Origin: Moraxellaceae bacterium
GTDB lineage: Bacteria > Pseudomonadota > Gammaproteobacteria > Burkholderiales > Rhodocyclaceae
Direction of reading: 5' to 3'
Length of the DNA stretch: 64,000 nucleotides
Assembly (NCBI GenBank): GCA_031119205.1
Contig: JAVHYF010000002.1
Location: 74,623 to 138,622, forward strand
Position numbers and translations under genes: made by a program. Shown here piece by piece: positions 55,586-64,000 of this stretch. Positions within the stretch are counted from its first letter, which is position 1. Each line of letters begins with the position of its first letter. A model generated the notes under the pieces. The model was not told the origin of the DNA and did no database searches. It was given only the letters and a program-made list of their open reading frames with translations.

Positions 55586-56877
55586 CAGTTCTCACCCTTA
55601 GTTTCATCTTCTTCCTGCTGATCGGCGTTCCGGTTGCGTTCTCCATCGGCCTATCCTCCATCTGCACCATCATCGCCGCCGGCCTGCCGGTGGCCGTGGT
55701 GTTCCAGAAGATGGTCGGCGGCATGCAGGTGTTCTCCTTCCTGGCCATCCCGTTCTTCATCTTTGCCGGTGAGCTGATGCTCTACGGCGGCATCGCCGAC
55801 CGCATCGTCAAGTTCGCCAACAGCATGGTGGGCCACGTGCGTGGCGGCCTGGGCATGTCCAACGTGCTGGGTTGCACGCTGTTCGGTGGCGTCGCGGGTT
55901 CCCCGCTGGCCGACGTGTCGGCCATGGGCTCGGTGATGATCCCGATGATGAAGCGCGAGGGCTACGACGCTGACTACGCAGTCAACGTCACCACCCACGC
56001 GGCACTGGTCGGCGCGCTGATGCCGACCTCGCACAACATCATCATCTACACGCTTGCCACTGCCGGCCTGGCTGCGGTCAGCGTGTTCGACATGATCCTG
56101 GGTGCCCTGGTACCGGCGCTGATCCTGACGGTCGCCAACCTGATTGCCGCCTACTACGTGGCCGTCAAGCGTGGCTACAAGACCCACGGTGTGTTCCCTG
56201 GCTGGGGCGTGGTGATCTCGACATTCCTGGGCGCCCTGCCCGGTCTGGCCGTCATCATCATCATCCTCGGCGGCATCCTGTCGGGCGTGTTCACGGCAAC
56301 GGAATCGGCCGCTACGGCGGTGTTCTGGGCACTGCTGGTGACGATCTTCGTGTACCGCTCGCTGAGCTGGGAAAACTTCATGAAGGCCTGCGCCAAGGCG
56401 TGCAAGACCACGGGTGTGGTGCTGCTGCTGATCGGCATTTCGTCGGCCTTCGGCTACTTCCTGGCGCTGTACGACGTGCCGGAAAAGGCTGGCGCCTTCA
56501 TGCAGTCGATCACCAGCTCGCCCTGGGTGGTGTTCCTGATGATCAACATCATCCTGTTCCTGCTGGGCACCTTCCTGGACATGGCAGCGACGATCCTGAT
56601 CTGTACGCCGATCTTCCTGCCGATCGCCATGCAGTACGGCATGAACCCGACCCAGTTCGGCATCATGATGCTGATCAACTGCGCGCTGGGCCTGAACACG
56701 CCGCCAGTCGGGACAACACAGTTCGTGGGCTGCGCCATCGGGGAGATATCGGTCGGACAGGTCATGAAGTCCATCCTGCCGTTCTACGGTGCGCTCACGG
56801 CCACGATGCTGCTCGTCACCTACGTGCCGGCCTTCTCGCTGTGGCTGCCGGAAACGATGAAGTCGGTCCTGCACTGA
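55576..56877 (+). CDS. TRAP transporter large permease DctM (system 1)
   Basis: This 433-residue membrane protein has about twelve segments and DctM signatures: PFFIFAGELMLYGGIADRIV, GCTLFGGVAGSPLADVSAMGSVMIPMM, MLINCALGLNTPPVGTTQFVG. It is the Na+-driven translocation subunit, paired with DctQ and DctP encoded upstream. A terminator follows. Confidence 0.94.
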   Translation: MELTVLTLSFIFFLLIGVPVAFSIGLSSICTIIAAGLPVAVVFQKMVGGMQVFSFLAIPFFIFAGELMLYGGIADRIVKFANSMVGHVRGGLGMSNVLGCTLFGGVAGSPLADVSAMGSVMIPMMKREGYDADYAVNVTTHAALVGALMPTSHNIIIYTLATAGLAAVSVFDMILGALVPALILTVANLIAAYYVAVKRGYKTHGVFPGWGVVISTFLGALPGLAVIIIILGGILSGVFTATESAATAVFWALLVTIFVYRSLSWENFMKACAKACKTTGVVLLLIGISSAFGYFLALYDVPEKAGAFMQSITSSPWVVFLMINIILFLLGTFLDMAATILICTPIFLPIAMQYGMNPTQFGIMMLINCALGLNTPPVGTTQFVGCAIGEISVGQVMKSILPFYGALTATMLLVTYVPAFSLWLPETMKSVLH

Positions 56878-56894
56878 TCTGTCGCTCTGCAGCA

Positions 56895-56936
56895 AAAAGC
56901 CCCCGGTCGCCGCAAGGCACCGGGGGCTTTTCTTTG
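56895..56936 (+). terminator. Intrinsic terminator after TRAP operon 1
   Basis: AAAAGCCCCCGGT (56895-56907) and ACCGGGGGCTTTT (56919-56931) form a 13-bp stem followed by CTTTG. Confidence 0.8.
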
Positions 56937-57124
56937 CTCATGACAGGTGCACGACGCTCGCCGGAAACACGTTTCCACACAAAGGCTTGATTGGGGTCAG
57001 GGCTTGCCGCAAGCCCCCTCAAGACAAGACATCCCCCGCCGATATATCGCTCCTGATCACGCGTTTTCAGTGGCCACTGCCGGCCACCGCATGAAGCCCG
57101 GCCCTTGCCCGGAGAAGGAGCAGC

Positions 57125-58789
57125 ATGAATGCCAGCAACCGCCCTCGCGGCCCCGCTCTGAAGTCCCTGCTGAAGCTGAACATCAACCGGCGCATCTGGC
57201 TGCTGGTCGGCCTGGCGATGCTGACCTTTGCCGCCGCCTCCAGTTTTGCCCTGCTGGGTCTGCAGCGCGTGCAGGCCGGCGTGGACGAACTCGCCAACGA
57301 CGCCTACACGCGCCTGAGCCACGTGACCAAGCTGCGTGACGCCTACCTCAACATGCAGCTCACCGTATTCGAACTGGCCGGCAACGCCGATGCCAGCAAG
57401 GCGCCCGAGATCATCAAGCGCGTCGATGCCTTGCAGGAAGTGGTCTTCAAGGCGGTCAACGACTACGACGCCCAGGCCGTCGGCGACGCCGACCGTGCCT
57501 TGATGACCGAAGCCAAGGCCAGCCTGGTGACCTACCTGTCCAAACTGGAACAGGTCAAGACCCTCTCCAACATGGGCGAACCCGCCATGGCGCTCGGCGT
57601 GCTGAACAGGCAGGTGCTGCCGCTGCACATCACGCTGTCGGGCGCGCTGGACAAGATCGTCGGCTTCAACAACGACCACGCCAACCAGGTGGCCGAGTCG
57701 GCCAAGGCGTCCTACCGCGCCACCGTCGGTTCGCTGGTGTCGGCCGTGGTGATCGGCATGGTGGTGATCGCGGTGGTGGGCTTCCTGCTCGGCCGCTCCA
57801 TCACCCGCCCGCTGAGCACGATGCAGCGCGCCATCATCCGCACCGCCGACAACCTGGACTTCACGGAATCGGTCCCGGTGAAGGGGCAGGACGAAGTAGC
57901 CCTTACGCTGACCGCCTACAACCGCCTGCTCGATCGCCTGCGCGAGAGCTTCGGCGAGATCCAGCGCGGCGTCGCCAGCCTGGACCGCGCCAGTGGAGAA
58001 ATCGACAGCACGGCCCGCAACATTGCCGAGAACTCTTCGGCGGAAAGCGATGCCGCTGCCTCCATGGCCGCCGCGGTGGAGCAGATGACCGTCAGCGTGT
58101 CGGTGATCGCCAGCCGCGCGCAGGACGCTGCCCAGTTCACGCAGACCTCGGAGCAGACGGCCGACCGCAGCGCGGAAGTGATCCTGTCCACCGTGGAAGG
58201 CATCCAGGCCATCTCCGGTTCAGTAGAAGAAGCCTCCGGCCGCATCGCCGCCCTGCAGCAAAGCAGCAGCAACATCTCCGCCGTGGCGCAAATGATCCGC
58301 GAGATCGCCGATCAGACCAACCTGCTGGCGCTGAACGCCGCGATCGAAGCCGCCCGTGCCGGCGAACAGGGCCGCGGCTTCGCCGTGGTGGCAGACGAAG
58401 TGCGCAAGCTGGCCGAACGCACCGCCAACTCCACGCAGCAGATCGGCAGCCTGATCGAAGCCATGCAGGCCGGCGCCCGCCAGGCCGTGGAATCGATGGA
58501 CCGCGCAGTCGACGAAGTGAAGCGCGGTCAGGCCAACGCGGCCACCGCTGGCGAAGCGATCCGCGAGATCCAGCAGGGCTCGCGCGAAGTCGCCGCGGCG
58601 GTAGACGAGATCACCGTGGCGATCCGCGAGCAGGCCTCCACCAGCACGGCCATCGCACAGCAGGTCGAGCACATCGCACGCATGAGCGAGCAGAACTCTG
58701 CAGCCGCGCAGACGTCCGCATCCTCCGTGCAGCACATGGTGCAGATCAGCCAGGGAATTGCCGGCGCGGTGGCCAAGTACAAGGTGTAG
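57125..58789 (+). CDS. Methyl-accepting chemotaxis protein
   Basis: This 554-residue chemoreceptor has an N-terminal membrane segment, a helical-bundle (4HB_MCP) periplasmic domain of about residues 50-190, a second membrane segment ([20 protein letters not shown]), HAMP, and a signalling domain with the conserved hairpin tip [36 protein letters not shown]. Its place between two TRAP operons for organic acids suggests, but does not prove, taxis to uronates or related acids. Confidence 0.92.
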   Translation: MNASNRPRGPALKSLLKLNINRRIWLLVGLAMLTFAAASSFALLGLQRVQAGVDELANDAYTRLSHVTKLRDAYLNMQLTVFELAGNADASKAPEIIKRVDALQEVVFKAVNDYDAQAVGDADRALMTEAKASLVTYLSKLEQVKTLSNMGEPAMALGVLNRQVLPLHITLSGALDKIVGFNNDHANQVAESAKASYRATVGSLVSAVVIGMVVIAVVGFLLGRSITRPLSTMQRAIIRTADNLDFTESVPVKGQDEVALTLTAYNRLLDRLRESFGEIQRGVASLDRASGEIDSTARNIAENSSAESDAAASMAAAVEQMTVSVSVIASRAQDAAQFTQTSEQTADRSAEVILSTVEGIQAISGSVEEASGRIAALQQSSSNISAVAQMIREIADQTNLLALNAAIEAARAGEQGRGFAVVADEVRKLAERTANSTQQIGSLIEAMQAGARQAVESMDRAVDEVKRGQANAATAGEAIREIQQGSREVAAAVDEITVAIREQASTSTAIAQQVEHIARMSEQNSAAAQTSASSVQHMVQISQGIAGAVAKYKV

Positions 58790-59136
58790 AACAAGGGGCC
58801 CGCGCTTGCGGGTTGTTGCTAGAAAGGCGCCTTGTGGGGCGCCTTTCGTTTTTCAGACATCGCACTCAGAACCTGACCAGCAGATAACGCGACTGCTCCA
58901 GCGCACAAGGTTGTTTTGCCAGACTTGCTCACGGCCCACGAAAGCCCCCGATCTTCCCGATCAGGTCATTCGTTCCGGGATCAATCATCTGGACCCCTGG
59001 CCTCCTCTTTCCCTGCGACCGGGACTATGGGCAGTTCGGTCACGCCGCAACGCGGACGTACAGACTATGTCGCTTCGTTCTTGAGGCAGGCGGCCCCCCC
59101 CGAACATCCGCTCGTTTCATTCGCACGCAGCTCCGA
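58790..59136. other. Convergent intergenic region with terminator
   Basis: These 347 bases lie between convergent genes. GAAAGGCGCC (58822-58831) and GGCGCCTTTC (58838-58847) followed by GTTTTTC make a terminator for the chemoreceptor gene. No gene is supported in the rest. Confidence 0.5.
58822..58854 (+). terminator. Intrinsic terminator after the chemoreceptor gene
   Basis: A 10-bp stem, GAAAGGCGCC and GGCGCCTTTC, with a short loop, followed by GTTTTTC. Confidence 0.8.
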
Positions 59137-59760
59137 TCATCGGGCAGAGCCCGCCTCCGCGGAGAACACCATCCACTCTTCTCTTTTGGGGAAGTACCCC
59201 TTGCTTGGACACTGATAGGGCGCATGACTCCCCCAGCCAAGTCCGCGCTTGATGAATCCACCGGGGGAGTAGCGGGAATAGGTTTCGAGCACCGGCTTTC
59301 CGGTAGCGATGTGTATATAGACATCAACGCTCTCTCCTATCGGAATTGGCCCGTTCTGCAGAAGGCGCCATTGACTCGGCGGGCTATCGATGATGTCGTC
59401 CCACTCACGGCTCTGGCGCTCCCTAAGCTCTCTGCGCTTGGCCACTTCTTCGGGGGCGGGCTTTCCTTTTGTTTCAGGCAACCTGATTGGATTTCCTTTT
59501 TCATCGAAGAACGCCCCTGGTCCGACAGGCACTGGCCCGTAGAACTTGGTCTCCGGCATCTCCCTGCACAACCTTTTGAAATCCTGTGCGCCGATGATTT
59601 CGTCCAGGAACGGCGCGGCCAGCCATGCCGCGCACAAGAGCACGGCAATCGCTTCACGCCCCTTCCAATGACGGATGCGCGGATGGATGGCCTTGCTGAA
59701 GACCAGATATCCCAGAAGCATCCAGACTGCCATCACCACCAGAACGACCAAAGCAATCAC
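59137..59760 (-). CDS. Hypothetical membrane-anchored protein
   Basis: This 207-residue protein has two N-terminal hydrophobic segments (ALVVLVVMAVWMLLGYLVF, AIAVLLCAAWLAAPFL) and a soluble part rich in Pro, Lys and Arg. I do not recognize the family. GTG 59760 is chosen because AAGGAG sits six bases before it; the longer frame has no such site. It stands alone between the chemoreceptor and TRAP operon 2. Its base composition is somewhat less GC-rich than that of its neighbours, which may mean recent acquisition. Confidence 0.6.
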   Translation of the reverse strand: MIALVVLVVMAVWMLLGYLVFSKAIHPRIRHWKGREAIAVLLCAAWLAAPFLDEIIGAQDFKRLCREMPETKFYGPVPVGPGAFFDEKGNPIRLPETKGKPAPEEVAKRRELRERQSREWDDIIDSPPSQWRLLQNGPIPIGESVDVYIHIATGKPVLETYSRYSPGGFIKRGLGWGSHAPYQCPSKGYFPKREEWMVFSAEAGSAR

Positions 59761-59926
59761 GCAGTTCTCCTTGGAGCAGGACTGACCCGACAAGGGCGCC
59801 GGGTTTTCGAGTGGCACCGCCCGGATCATCGTGAAGGAATCAGGATACGTAAGCAGGACTTGATCGCCGCCGTACCCCCTCATCGCCTCGCGTATCACTG
59901 CAGCGCCCCGCGCACCTCCGTACCGT

Positions 59927-59964
59927 CAAAGAAAACGCCCGTCCCGCGGAGGCGGAACGGGCGT
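59927..59964 (-). terminator. Intrinsic terminator after TRAP operon 2
   Basis: ACGCCCGT (59935-59942) and ACGGGCGT (59957-59964) are the outer arms of a hairpin. On the minus strand it is followed by TTTCTTTG. Confidence 0.7.
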
Positions 59965-59994
59965 CGAGGTCGCACGATGCGAGGTCGGACCCGA

Positions 59995-61275
59995 TCAGTG
60001 GAACAGGTTCGGCAGCGTCATCGACACCGCGGGAATGAAGGTCACCGCGAACATGGTGGCCGCCAGCGCGAGGTAGAACGGCCAGATGCTGCGCATGACC
60101 TTCTCCACGGATATGTCCGCGATGGCGCAGCCGATGAACTGTGTCGTCCCCACCGGCGGCGTATTCAGGCCCAGCGCGCAATTCAGCAGGATCATGATGC
60201 CGAACTGGGTTGGATGCATGCCGTACTTCATGGCGATGGGCAGGAAGATCGGCGTGCACACCAGGATCGTCGGCGCCATGTCCAGGAAGGTACCCAGCAG
60301 GAACAGGATCAGGTTGATCATCAGGAAGATGACCCACGGCTTGTCCGAGATGGTGGCCAGCGCAGCACCGGTCAGTTCGGCGATCTGGTAGTAGGCGATG
60401 AAGTAGCCGAAGGTCGCCGACACGCCGATCAGGGCCAGCACGATGCCGGTCTTCTTCACCGCATGCGCCAGCGCTGCCACGAACTGCGGGAAGCTCAGGC
60501 TGCGATACACCAGTACCGTGAGCAGCAGCGCGTAGAGCACCGCGATGGCTGCCGATTCGGTGGCCGTGAACACGCCGGACAGGATGCCGGTGACGATGAT
60601 CACCACCACGAACAGGCCCGGCAATGCGGCTGCCATCGTGCGCCACACTGCTGGCCAGCCCGGAAACACGCCACGACCATAGCCACGCTTGACGGCCATG
60701 TAGTAAGCGGCCGCCAGGTTGCAGGTCATCAGGATCAGCGCCGGTACGATGCCCGCGAGGATCAGCGAGGTCACCGAGGCCATGCCACCACACGCCAGCG
60801 TGTAGATGATGATGTTGTGCGAGGTCGGCATCAGCGCACCCACCAGCGAGGCGTGGGTGGTGACGTTCACCGCGTAGTCGGCGTCGTAGCCTTCACGCTT
60901 CATCGCGGGAATCAACACGCCGCCCATGGCGGACACGTCGGCCACCGGGGAGCCGGACACGCCACCGAACAGCGTGCAAGCCACCACGTTGGTCATGCCC
61001 AGGCCACCGCGCCAGTGCCCCACCATCGACTTGGCGAAGTTCACGATGCGGTCGGCGATGCCGCCCAGCAGCATGAGCTCACCCGCGAAGATGAAGAAGG
61101 GAATCGCGAGGAAGGTGAAGACCTGCATGCCGCCGGTCATCTTCTGGAAGACCACCGCCATCGGCAGGCCTTCGTACAGGATGGTCGCGACGGCGGAAAT
61201 GCCGATCGCGAAGACAACGGGCACGCCAATGATCAGCGCCCCCAGGAAAACGCAGCTGAGGATGATCAGTGCCAT
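59995..61275 (-). CDS. TRAP transporter large permease DctM (system 2)
   Basis: This 426-residue polytopic permease has PFFIFAGELMLLGGIADRIV, ACTLFGGVSGSPVADVSAMGGVLIPAM and ILLNCALGLNTPPVGTTQFIG, very like system 1. It overlaps dctQ by ten bases, the same overlap as in system 1, which suggests the two operons arose by duplication. Confidence 0.94.
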   Translation of the reverse strand: MALIILSCVFLGALIIGVPVVFAIGISAVATILYEGLPMAVVFQKMTGGMQVFTFLAIPFFIFAGELMLLGGIADRIVNFAKSMVGHWRGGLGMTNVVACTLFGGVSGSPVADVSAMGGVLIPAMKREGYDADYAVNVTTHASLVGALMPTSHNIIIYTLACGGMASVTSLILAGIVPALILMTCNLAAAYYMAVKRGYGRGVFPGWPAVWRTMAAALPGLFVVVIIVTGILSGVFTATESAAIAVLYALLLTVLVYRSLSFPQFVAALAHAVKKTGIVLALIGVSATFGYFIAYYQIAELTGAALATISDKPWVIFLMINLILFLLGTFLDMAPTILVCTPIFLPIAMKYGMHPTQFGIMILLNCALGLNTPPVGTTQFIGCAIADISVEKVMRSIWPFYLALAATMFAVTFIPAVSMTLPNLFH

Positions 61276-61754
61276 GACGGTTGCACCTCCACGCCCTTGA
61301 CCAGCGCGATGATGTGTTCAATGGAAAACAGCGCGATCAGCACGCCGGCGATCGTGATGGGAATGTTGAAGAGACCCTCGGGCAGTCCGAGCGTGGGGAT
61401 CTTCTGGTCCATGGCACTACGCGCCAGGAGCTGGCCGTTGTAGGTCATGCAGGCGCCGAAGCACGCGACGATCCCGTGGATGAAGATTTCCAGCCACTTC
61501 TTGTAGGGCTGCGGGCAGATCGCCAGCAGCGACTCCATGCCGATGTGGCCCGCGTCGCGAACGCCGACCGCCGTCCCCAGCATGGTCACGTACAGCACCA
61601 GCAGCAGGGCCAGGGCCTCGGCCCATGTCGGCGTGTCGTTCATGATGTAGCGGCCGAACACCTGGTAGAGCACGCAGAGGATGATCAGACCCAGGCCGAA
61701 GGTCGCGATCATCAGGCAGTACCGGGAGAGTGTTGCGCAGATCTTTGTGTACAT
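61266..61754 (-). CDS. TRAP transporter small permease DctQ (system 2)
   Basis: This 162-residue four-segment inner-membrane protein has FGRYIMNDTPTWAEALALLLVLYVTMLG and GVRDAGHIGMESLL, close to the system 1 protein. It works with the DctM and DctP of this operon. Confidence 0.9.
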   Translation of the reverse strand: MYTKICATLSRYCLMIATFGLGLIILCVLYQVFGRYIMNDTPTWAEALALLLVLYVTMLGTAVGVRDAGHIGMESLLAICPQPYKKWLEIFIHGIVACFGACMTYNGQLLARSAMDQKIPTLGLPEGLFNIPITIAGVLIALFSIEHIIALVKGVEVQPSWH

Positions 61755-61788
61755 GTCTGCGATGTCCTTCCTGAAAGACCAATGAAAG

Positions 61789-61816
61789 AACCCGGTCAGG
61801 TTTGCCTGCCGGGTTC
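61789..61816 (-). terminator. Hairpin between dctP and dctQ (system 2)
   Basis: GAACCCGGTCAGG and CCTGCCGGGTTC form an imperfect stem in the dctP-dctQ gap. It is placed as in system 1 and followed by TTTC on the minus strand. Partial termination would raise DctP relative to DctQM. Confidence 0.55.
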
Positions 61817-61828
61817 CGGTTCAACTGC

Positions 61829-62800
61829 TTACTTGACGTCCTGGATGCGCTTGACCAGATCCTTCATGCGCGGCGAGGTGACGAACTTCGCATACACCGG
61901 TGCCATCGCATCCTGGAAGGCCTTCTTGTCGACATCCACCAGGGTGGCGCCGCCCTTGACCACGATGGCCTCCGAGGCCTTCTCGCGCTCGACCCACAGC
62001 TTGCGCTGCACGTCGGTCGACTCCTTGGCGGCGTCGGCGATCAGCTTCTGGTCGGCCGGGCTCAGCTTGTCCCAGATCACCTTGGAGAAGATGACCAGTT
62101 CCGGGCTCATCAGGTGCTCGGTGCGGCTGTAGAACTTGGCCGACTCGAAGTGCTTGCCGCTCTCGTAGGACGGGATGTTGTTTTCCGCTGCATCGATCAG
62201 GCCGGTGCGCAGGCCGACGTACACCTCACCCATCGGCATCGGCGAAGGGTTGGCGCCCATCGCAGTGGCCATGGCCACCATCAGGTCGGACTGCTGCACG
62301 CGCAGCTTCATGCCCTTGGTGTCAGCCAGGGTCTTGACCGCCTTCTTGGCGTAGATGGAACGGGTGCCGCTGTCGTAGTAAGCCAGGCCGACATAGCCCT
62401 TGGCGTTACAGGAGCCGAGGATTTCCTGGCCGGCCGCGCTGTCCAGCGCCTTGTGCATGTGCTCGGTGGAGCGGAACAGGAAGGGCAGGCTGGGAACGAT
62501 CGTTTCTTCGCAGATGTTGTTCATCAGGTTGCCGGGCACGCGGGCCATCGCCAGCGCACCCATCTTCACCTGCTCGATCACTTCCTTTTCCGAACCCAGG
62601 GTTCCGTTCGGGTACACCTTCAGCTCGATGCGGCCATTGCTGCGCTTGGCCAGCGTCTCGCTCATATGGCGCAGCGCCTTGGTGTTGGGGTAGTCCTCGC
62701 CCCAGATTTCCGAAACCTTCAGTTCAACCTTGGACTGCGCGAAGGCGGTCCCCATGAATCCAACTGCCAGCAGGGCAAAAACAAGCTTCGTGGCTCGCAT
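61829..62800 (-). CDS. TRAP transporter solute-binding protein DctP (system 2)
   Basis: This 323-residue protein, the same length as system 1, has a signal peptide (LVFALLAVGFMGTAFAQ) and the DctP ligand motif MKLRVQQSDLMVAMATAMGANPSPMPMGE with AENNIPSYESG. ATG 62800 is chosen because the longer frame would place 34 polar residues before the signal. The ligand is probably a uronate or related acid, perhaps different from that of system 1. Confidence 0.93.
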   Translation of the reverse strand: MRATKLVFALLAVGFMGTAFAQSKVELKVSEIWGEDYPNTKALRHMSETLAKRSNGRIELKVYPNGTLGSEKEVIEQVKMGALAMARVPGNLMNNICEETIVPSLPFLFRSTEHMHKALDSAAGQEILGSCNAKGYVGLAYYDSGTRSIYAKKAVKTLADTKGMKLRVQQSDLMVAMATAMGANPSPMPMGEVYVGLRTGLIDAAENNIPSYESGKHFESAKFYSRTEHLMSPELVIFSKVIWDKLSPADQKLIADAAKESTDVQRKLWVEREKASEAIVVKGGATLVDVDKKAFQDAMAPVYAKFVTSPRMKDLVKRIQDVK

Positions 62801-63069
62801 GTGATAAGTCTCCAATCGTTGATGCCGTCTTACGTCCGGCTTCTCAGCCGCTTTAAAGAACGTTTCATGCTGCACTGCACTATTACTGCTTTCGTGCAAC
62901 ACGTCCCGTCATGGGCAAAAACCTATCACGCTGCGAAAAACAAGAAATCGCTTATCCCTCCTTTGGATTTGTTTATCCGGCGATCCCTGATCCCGCTCAA
63001 TAATTCAATGCAACCATATGAATATATGAATTTTTATAGAAAACCACCGCCGCCGGATTGGCGGCCTCT

Positions 63070-63084
63070 GGATTTGTCAAATCC
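63070..63084. promoter_or_regulatory. 15-bp palindrome, candidate operator
   Basis: GGATTTGTCAAATCC is a perfect 7-1-7 palindrome in the AT-rich promoter region of TRAP operon 2. A related site, GGATTTGTTTATCC, is at 62965-62978. Confidence 0.35.
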
Positions 63085-63294
63085 TTCTGAAACGAAATAA
63101 TTGCGTTGCATCAAACCTCCTTCACGGGAGCGCAGACGATCGTCCGGCCCCGCCCGGAATTGTGCAAAGCAGCACAAATAGCCGGTACGGGAAACGAGGT
63201 GTCGGGGCTGCTGCCGACTGACTGGCCGTACGCACAGGAGGTCGGGCACCGCCTTGCCGCTGTTGTGCAATGCAGGGCCGGAAAGCCTCCGCCC

Positions 63295-63300
63295 TATAAT
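63295..63300 (+). promoter_or_regulatory. Possible -10 element for mutL
   Basis: A perfect TATAAT ends nine bases before the mutL ATG. If used, transcription would begin almost at the start codon. No clear -35 box was seen. Confidence 0.3.
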
Positions 63301-63309
63301 GGCGGCCTC

Positions 63310-64000
63310 ATGCCCTTGATCCAGCGCCTCCCCGAAGTCCTCATCAACCAGATCGCCGCCGGCGAGGTGGTCGAGCGCCCCGCCTCGGTACTGAAGGAAT
63401 TGCTGGAAAACAGCCTGGATGCCGGTAGCCGCGCCATAGAAGTGCAGCTCCAGCAAGGCGGCATCAAGCAGATCCGCGTGGCGGACGATGGCTGCGGCAT
63501 CGACCGCGAGGATCTGGCCCTCGCCCTGGAGCGCCACGCCACCAGCAAGATCACCTCGCTTGAAGACCTGGAAGCAGTCGACACCATGGGCTTCCGTGGC
63601 GAAGCGCTGGCGGCCATCGCCTCCGTCGCCCGCACCCGCATCCTCAGTCGCGCCACCGGCAATGCCCACGCCTGGAAAGTCAGCGAGCACGACCGCACGC
63701 CGGCGCCGGCCGCGCTGAATGGCGGCACGGTCATCGAGGTGGAAGACCTCTACTACAACACCCCGGCGCGGCGGAAATTCCTCAAGAGCGATGCCACCGA
63801 GTTCGGCCATTGCGACGACGTGTTCCGCCGTATCGCGCTGTCGCGTGCCGGCGTCGGCTTCCAGCTGGCCCATAACGGCCGCGTGTCCCTTCGCCTTGCG
63901 GCTGGCGGCATGGAGCGCCGCGTGCGCGAACTGCTCGGCGACGAGTTCATGCAGCACGTACGCGAGGTGGATGTCGAGGCAGGCAGCCTGCGCCTGACCG
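63310..64000 (+). CDS. mutL: DNA mismatch repair protein MutL (N-terminal part, runs off the window)
   Basis: The frame opens at ATG 63310 and continues past the end of the window, giving 230 residues of the N-terminal GHKL ATPase domain. Visible motifs are VLINQIAAGEVVERPASVLKELLENSLDAG (motif I), VADDGCGI (II) and TMGFRGEALAAIASV (III). MutL links MutS mismatch recognition to strand excision. There is no GGAG-type ribosome site in the nine bases before the ATG. Confidence 0.95.
   Translation, partial: MPLIQRLPEVLINQIAAGEVVERPASVLKELLENSLDAGSRAIEVQLQQGGIKQIRVADDGCGIDREDLALALERHATSKITSLEDLEAVDTMGFRGEALAAIASVARTRILSRATGNAHAWKVSEHDRTPAPAALNGGTVIEVEDLYYNTPARRKFLKSDATEFGHCDDVFRRIALSRAGVGFQLAHNGRVSLRLAAGGMERRVRELLGDEFMQHVREVDVEAGSLRLT

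Larger units (their letters stand above)
62801..63309. other. Divergent intergenic region between TRAP operon 2 and mutL
   Basis: These 509 bases include an AT-rich section (about 62930-63110) unlike the surrounding DNA, with two GGATTTGT-type sites (62965-62978, 63070-63084) that could be operators. No gene is supported. Confidence 0.45.

Noticed and set aside
59224-61443. 739-residue open frame on the plus strand
   Set aside because: It is antisense to TRAP system 2 and the small unknown gene, with His/Arg-rich low-complexity translation.

Overview
The window is high-GC, tightly packed chromosomal DNA. The gene set (Bpt-type leucyltransferase after aat, LapD/LapG, two TRAP systems, SsuABC-type transporters, alkA/ada) points to a free-living betaproteobacterium, perhaps of the Rhodocyclales/Burkholderiales. 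That placement is inferred from gene content and was not tested. I saw no rRNA, tRNA, CRISPR array, prophage or transposase.

Region 1 (0-27.5 kb) is an organosulfur region. It starts with a flavoprotein and a two-cluster ferredoxin, followed by an SsuABC-like transporter and then two tandem signal-less proteins that carry the Cys, His and Arg catalytic residues of DszB, the sulfinate desulfinase of dibenzothiophene desulfurization. A Mop-type molybdate-binding protein and an SfnR-like sigma-54 activator lie at 12.8-14.2 kb. A second sulfonate/taurine-type transporter (21.6-24.7 kb) is divergent from an activator homologue that has lost the GAFTGA loop. A periplasmic rhodanese and a YedE/TsuA-type permease complete the theme. 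I found -24/-12 (sigma-54) promoter matches before the flavoprotein operon, before the second transporter and before the degenerate regulator, and a shared dyad (TGCTG-N7-ATCAGCA) upstream of both transporter operons. Together they look like a sulfur-starvation regulon that takes up and desulfurizes an unidentified organosulfur compound. Between these loci sit topoisomerase IB, a hybrid histidine kinase, katG, a MATE exporter and small genes of unknown role.

Region 2 (27.5-32.1 kb and 40.0-62.8 kb) concerns pectin and uronates. It has a lipoprotein pectin methylesterase, KduI, a second isomerase of the RpiB/LacAB (DhuI-like) class, KduD, uronate dehydrogenase, an IlvD/Edd sugar-acid dehydratase, a FadR-type regulator, two TRAP transporters (dctPQM) and a chemoreceptor. 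The isomerase and oxidative routes are both represented, but neither is complete in the window.

Region 3 (32-39.8 kb) holds alkA-ada alkylation repair, a HAD hydrolase, and the LapD-LapG biofilm switch, divergent from a TolC-type outer-membrane protein fused to an NTF2-like domain. At 41.1-45.7 kb is a TonB-dependent siderophore receptor operon with its usual inner-membrane partners, followed by a PhoX-type phosphatase, aat-bpt, and at the right edge the start of mutL.
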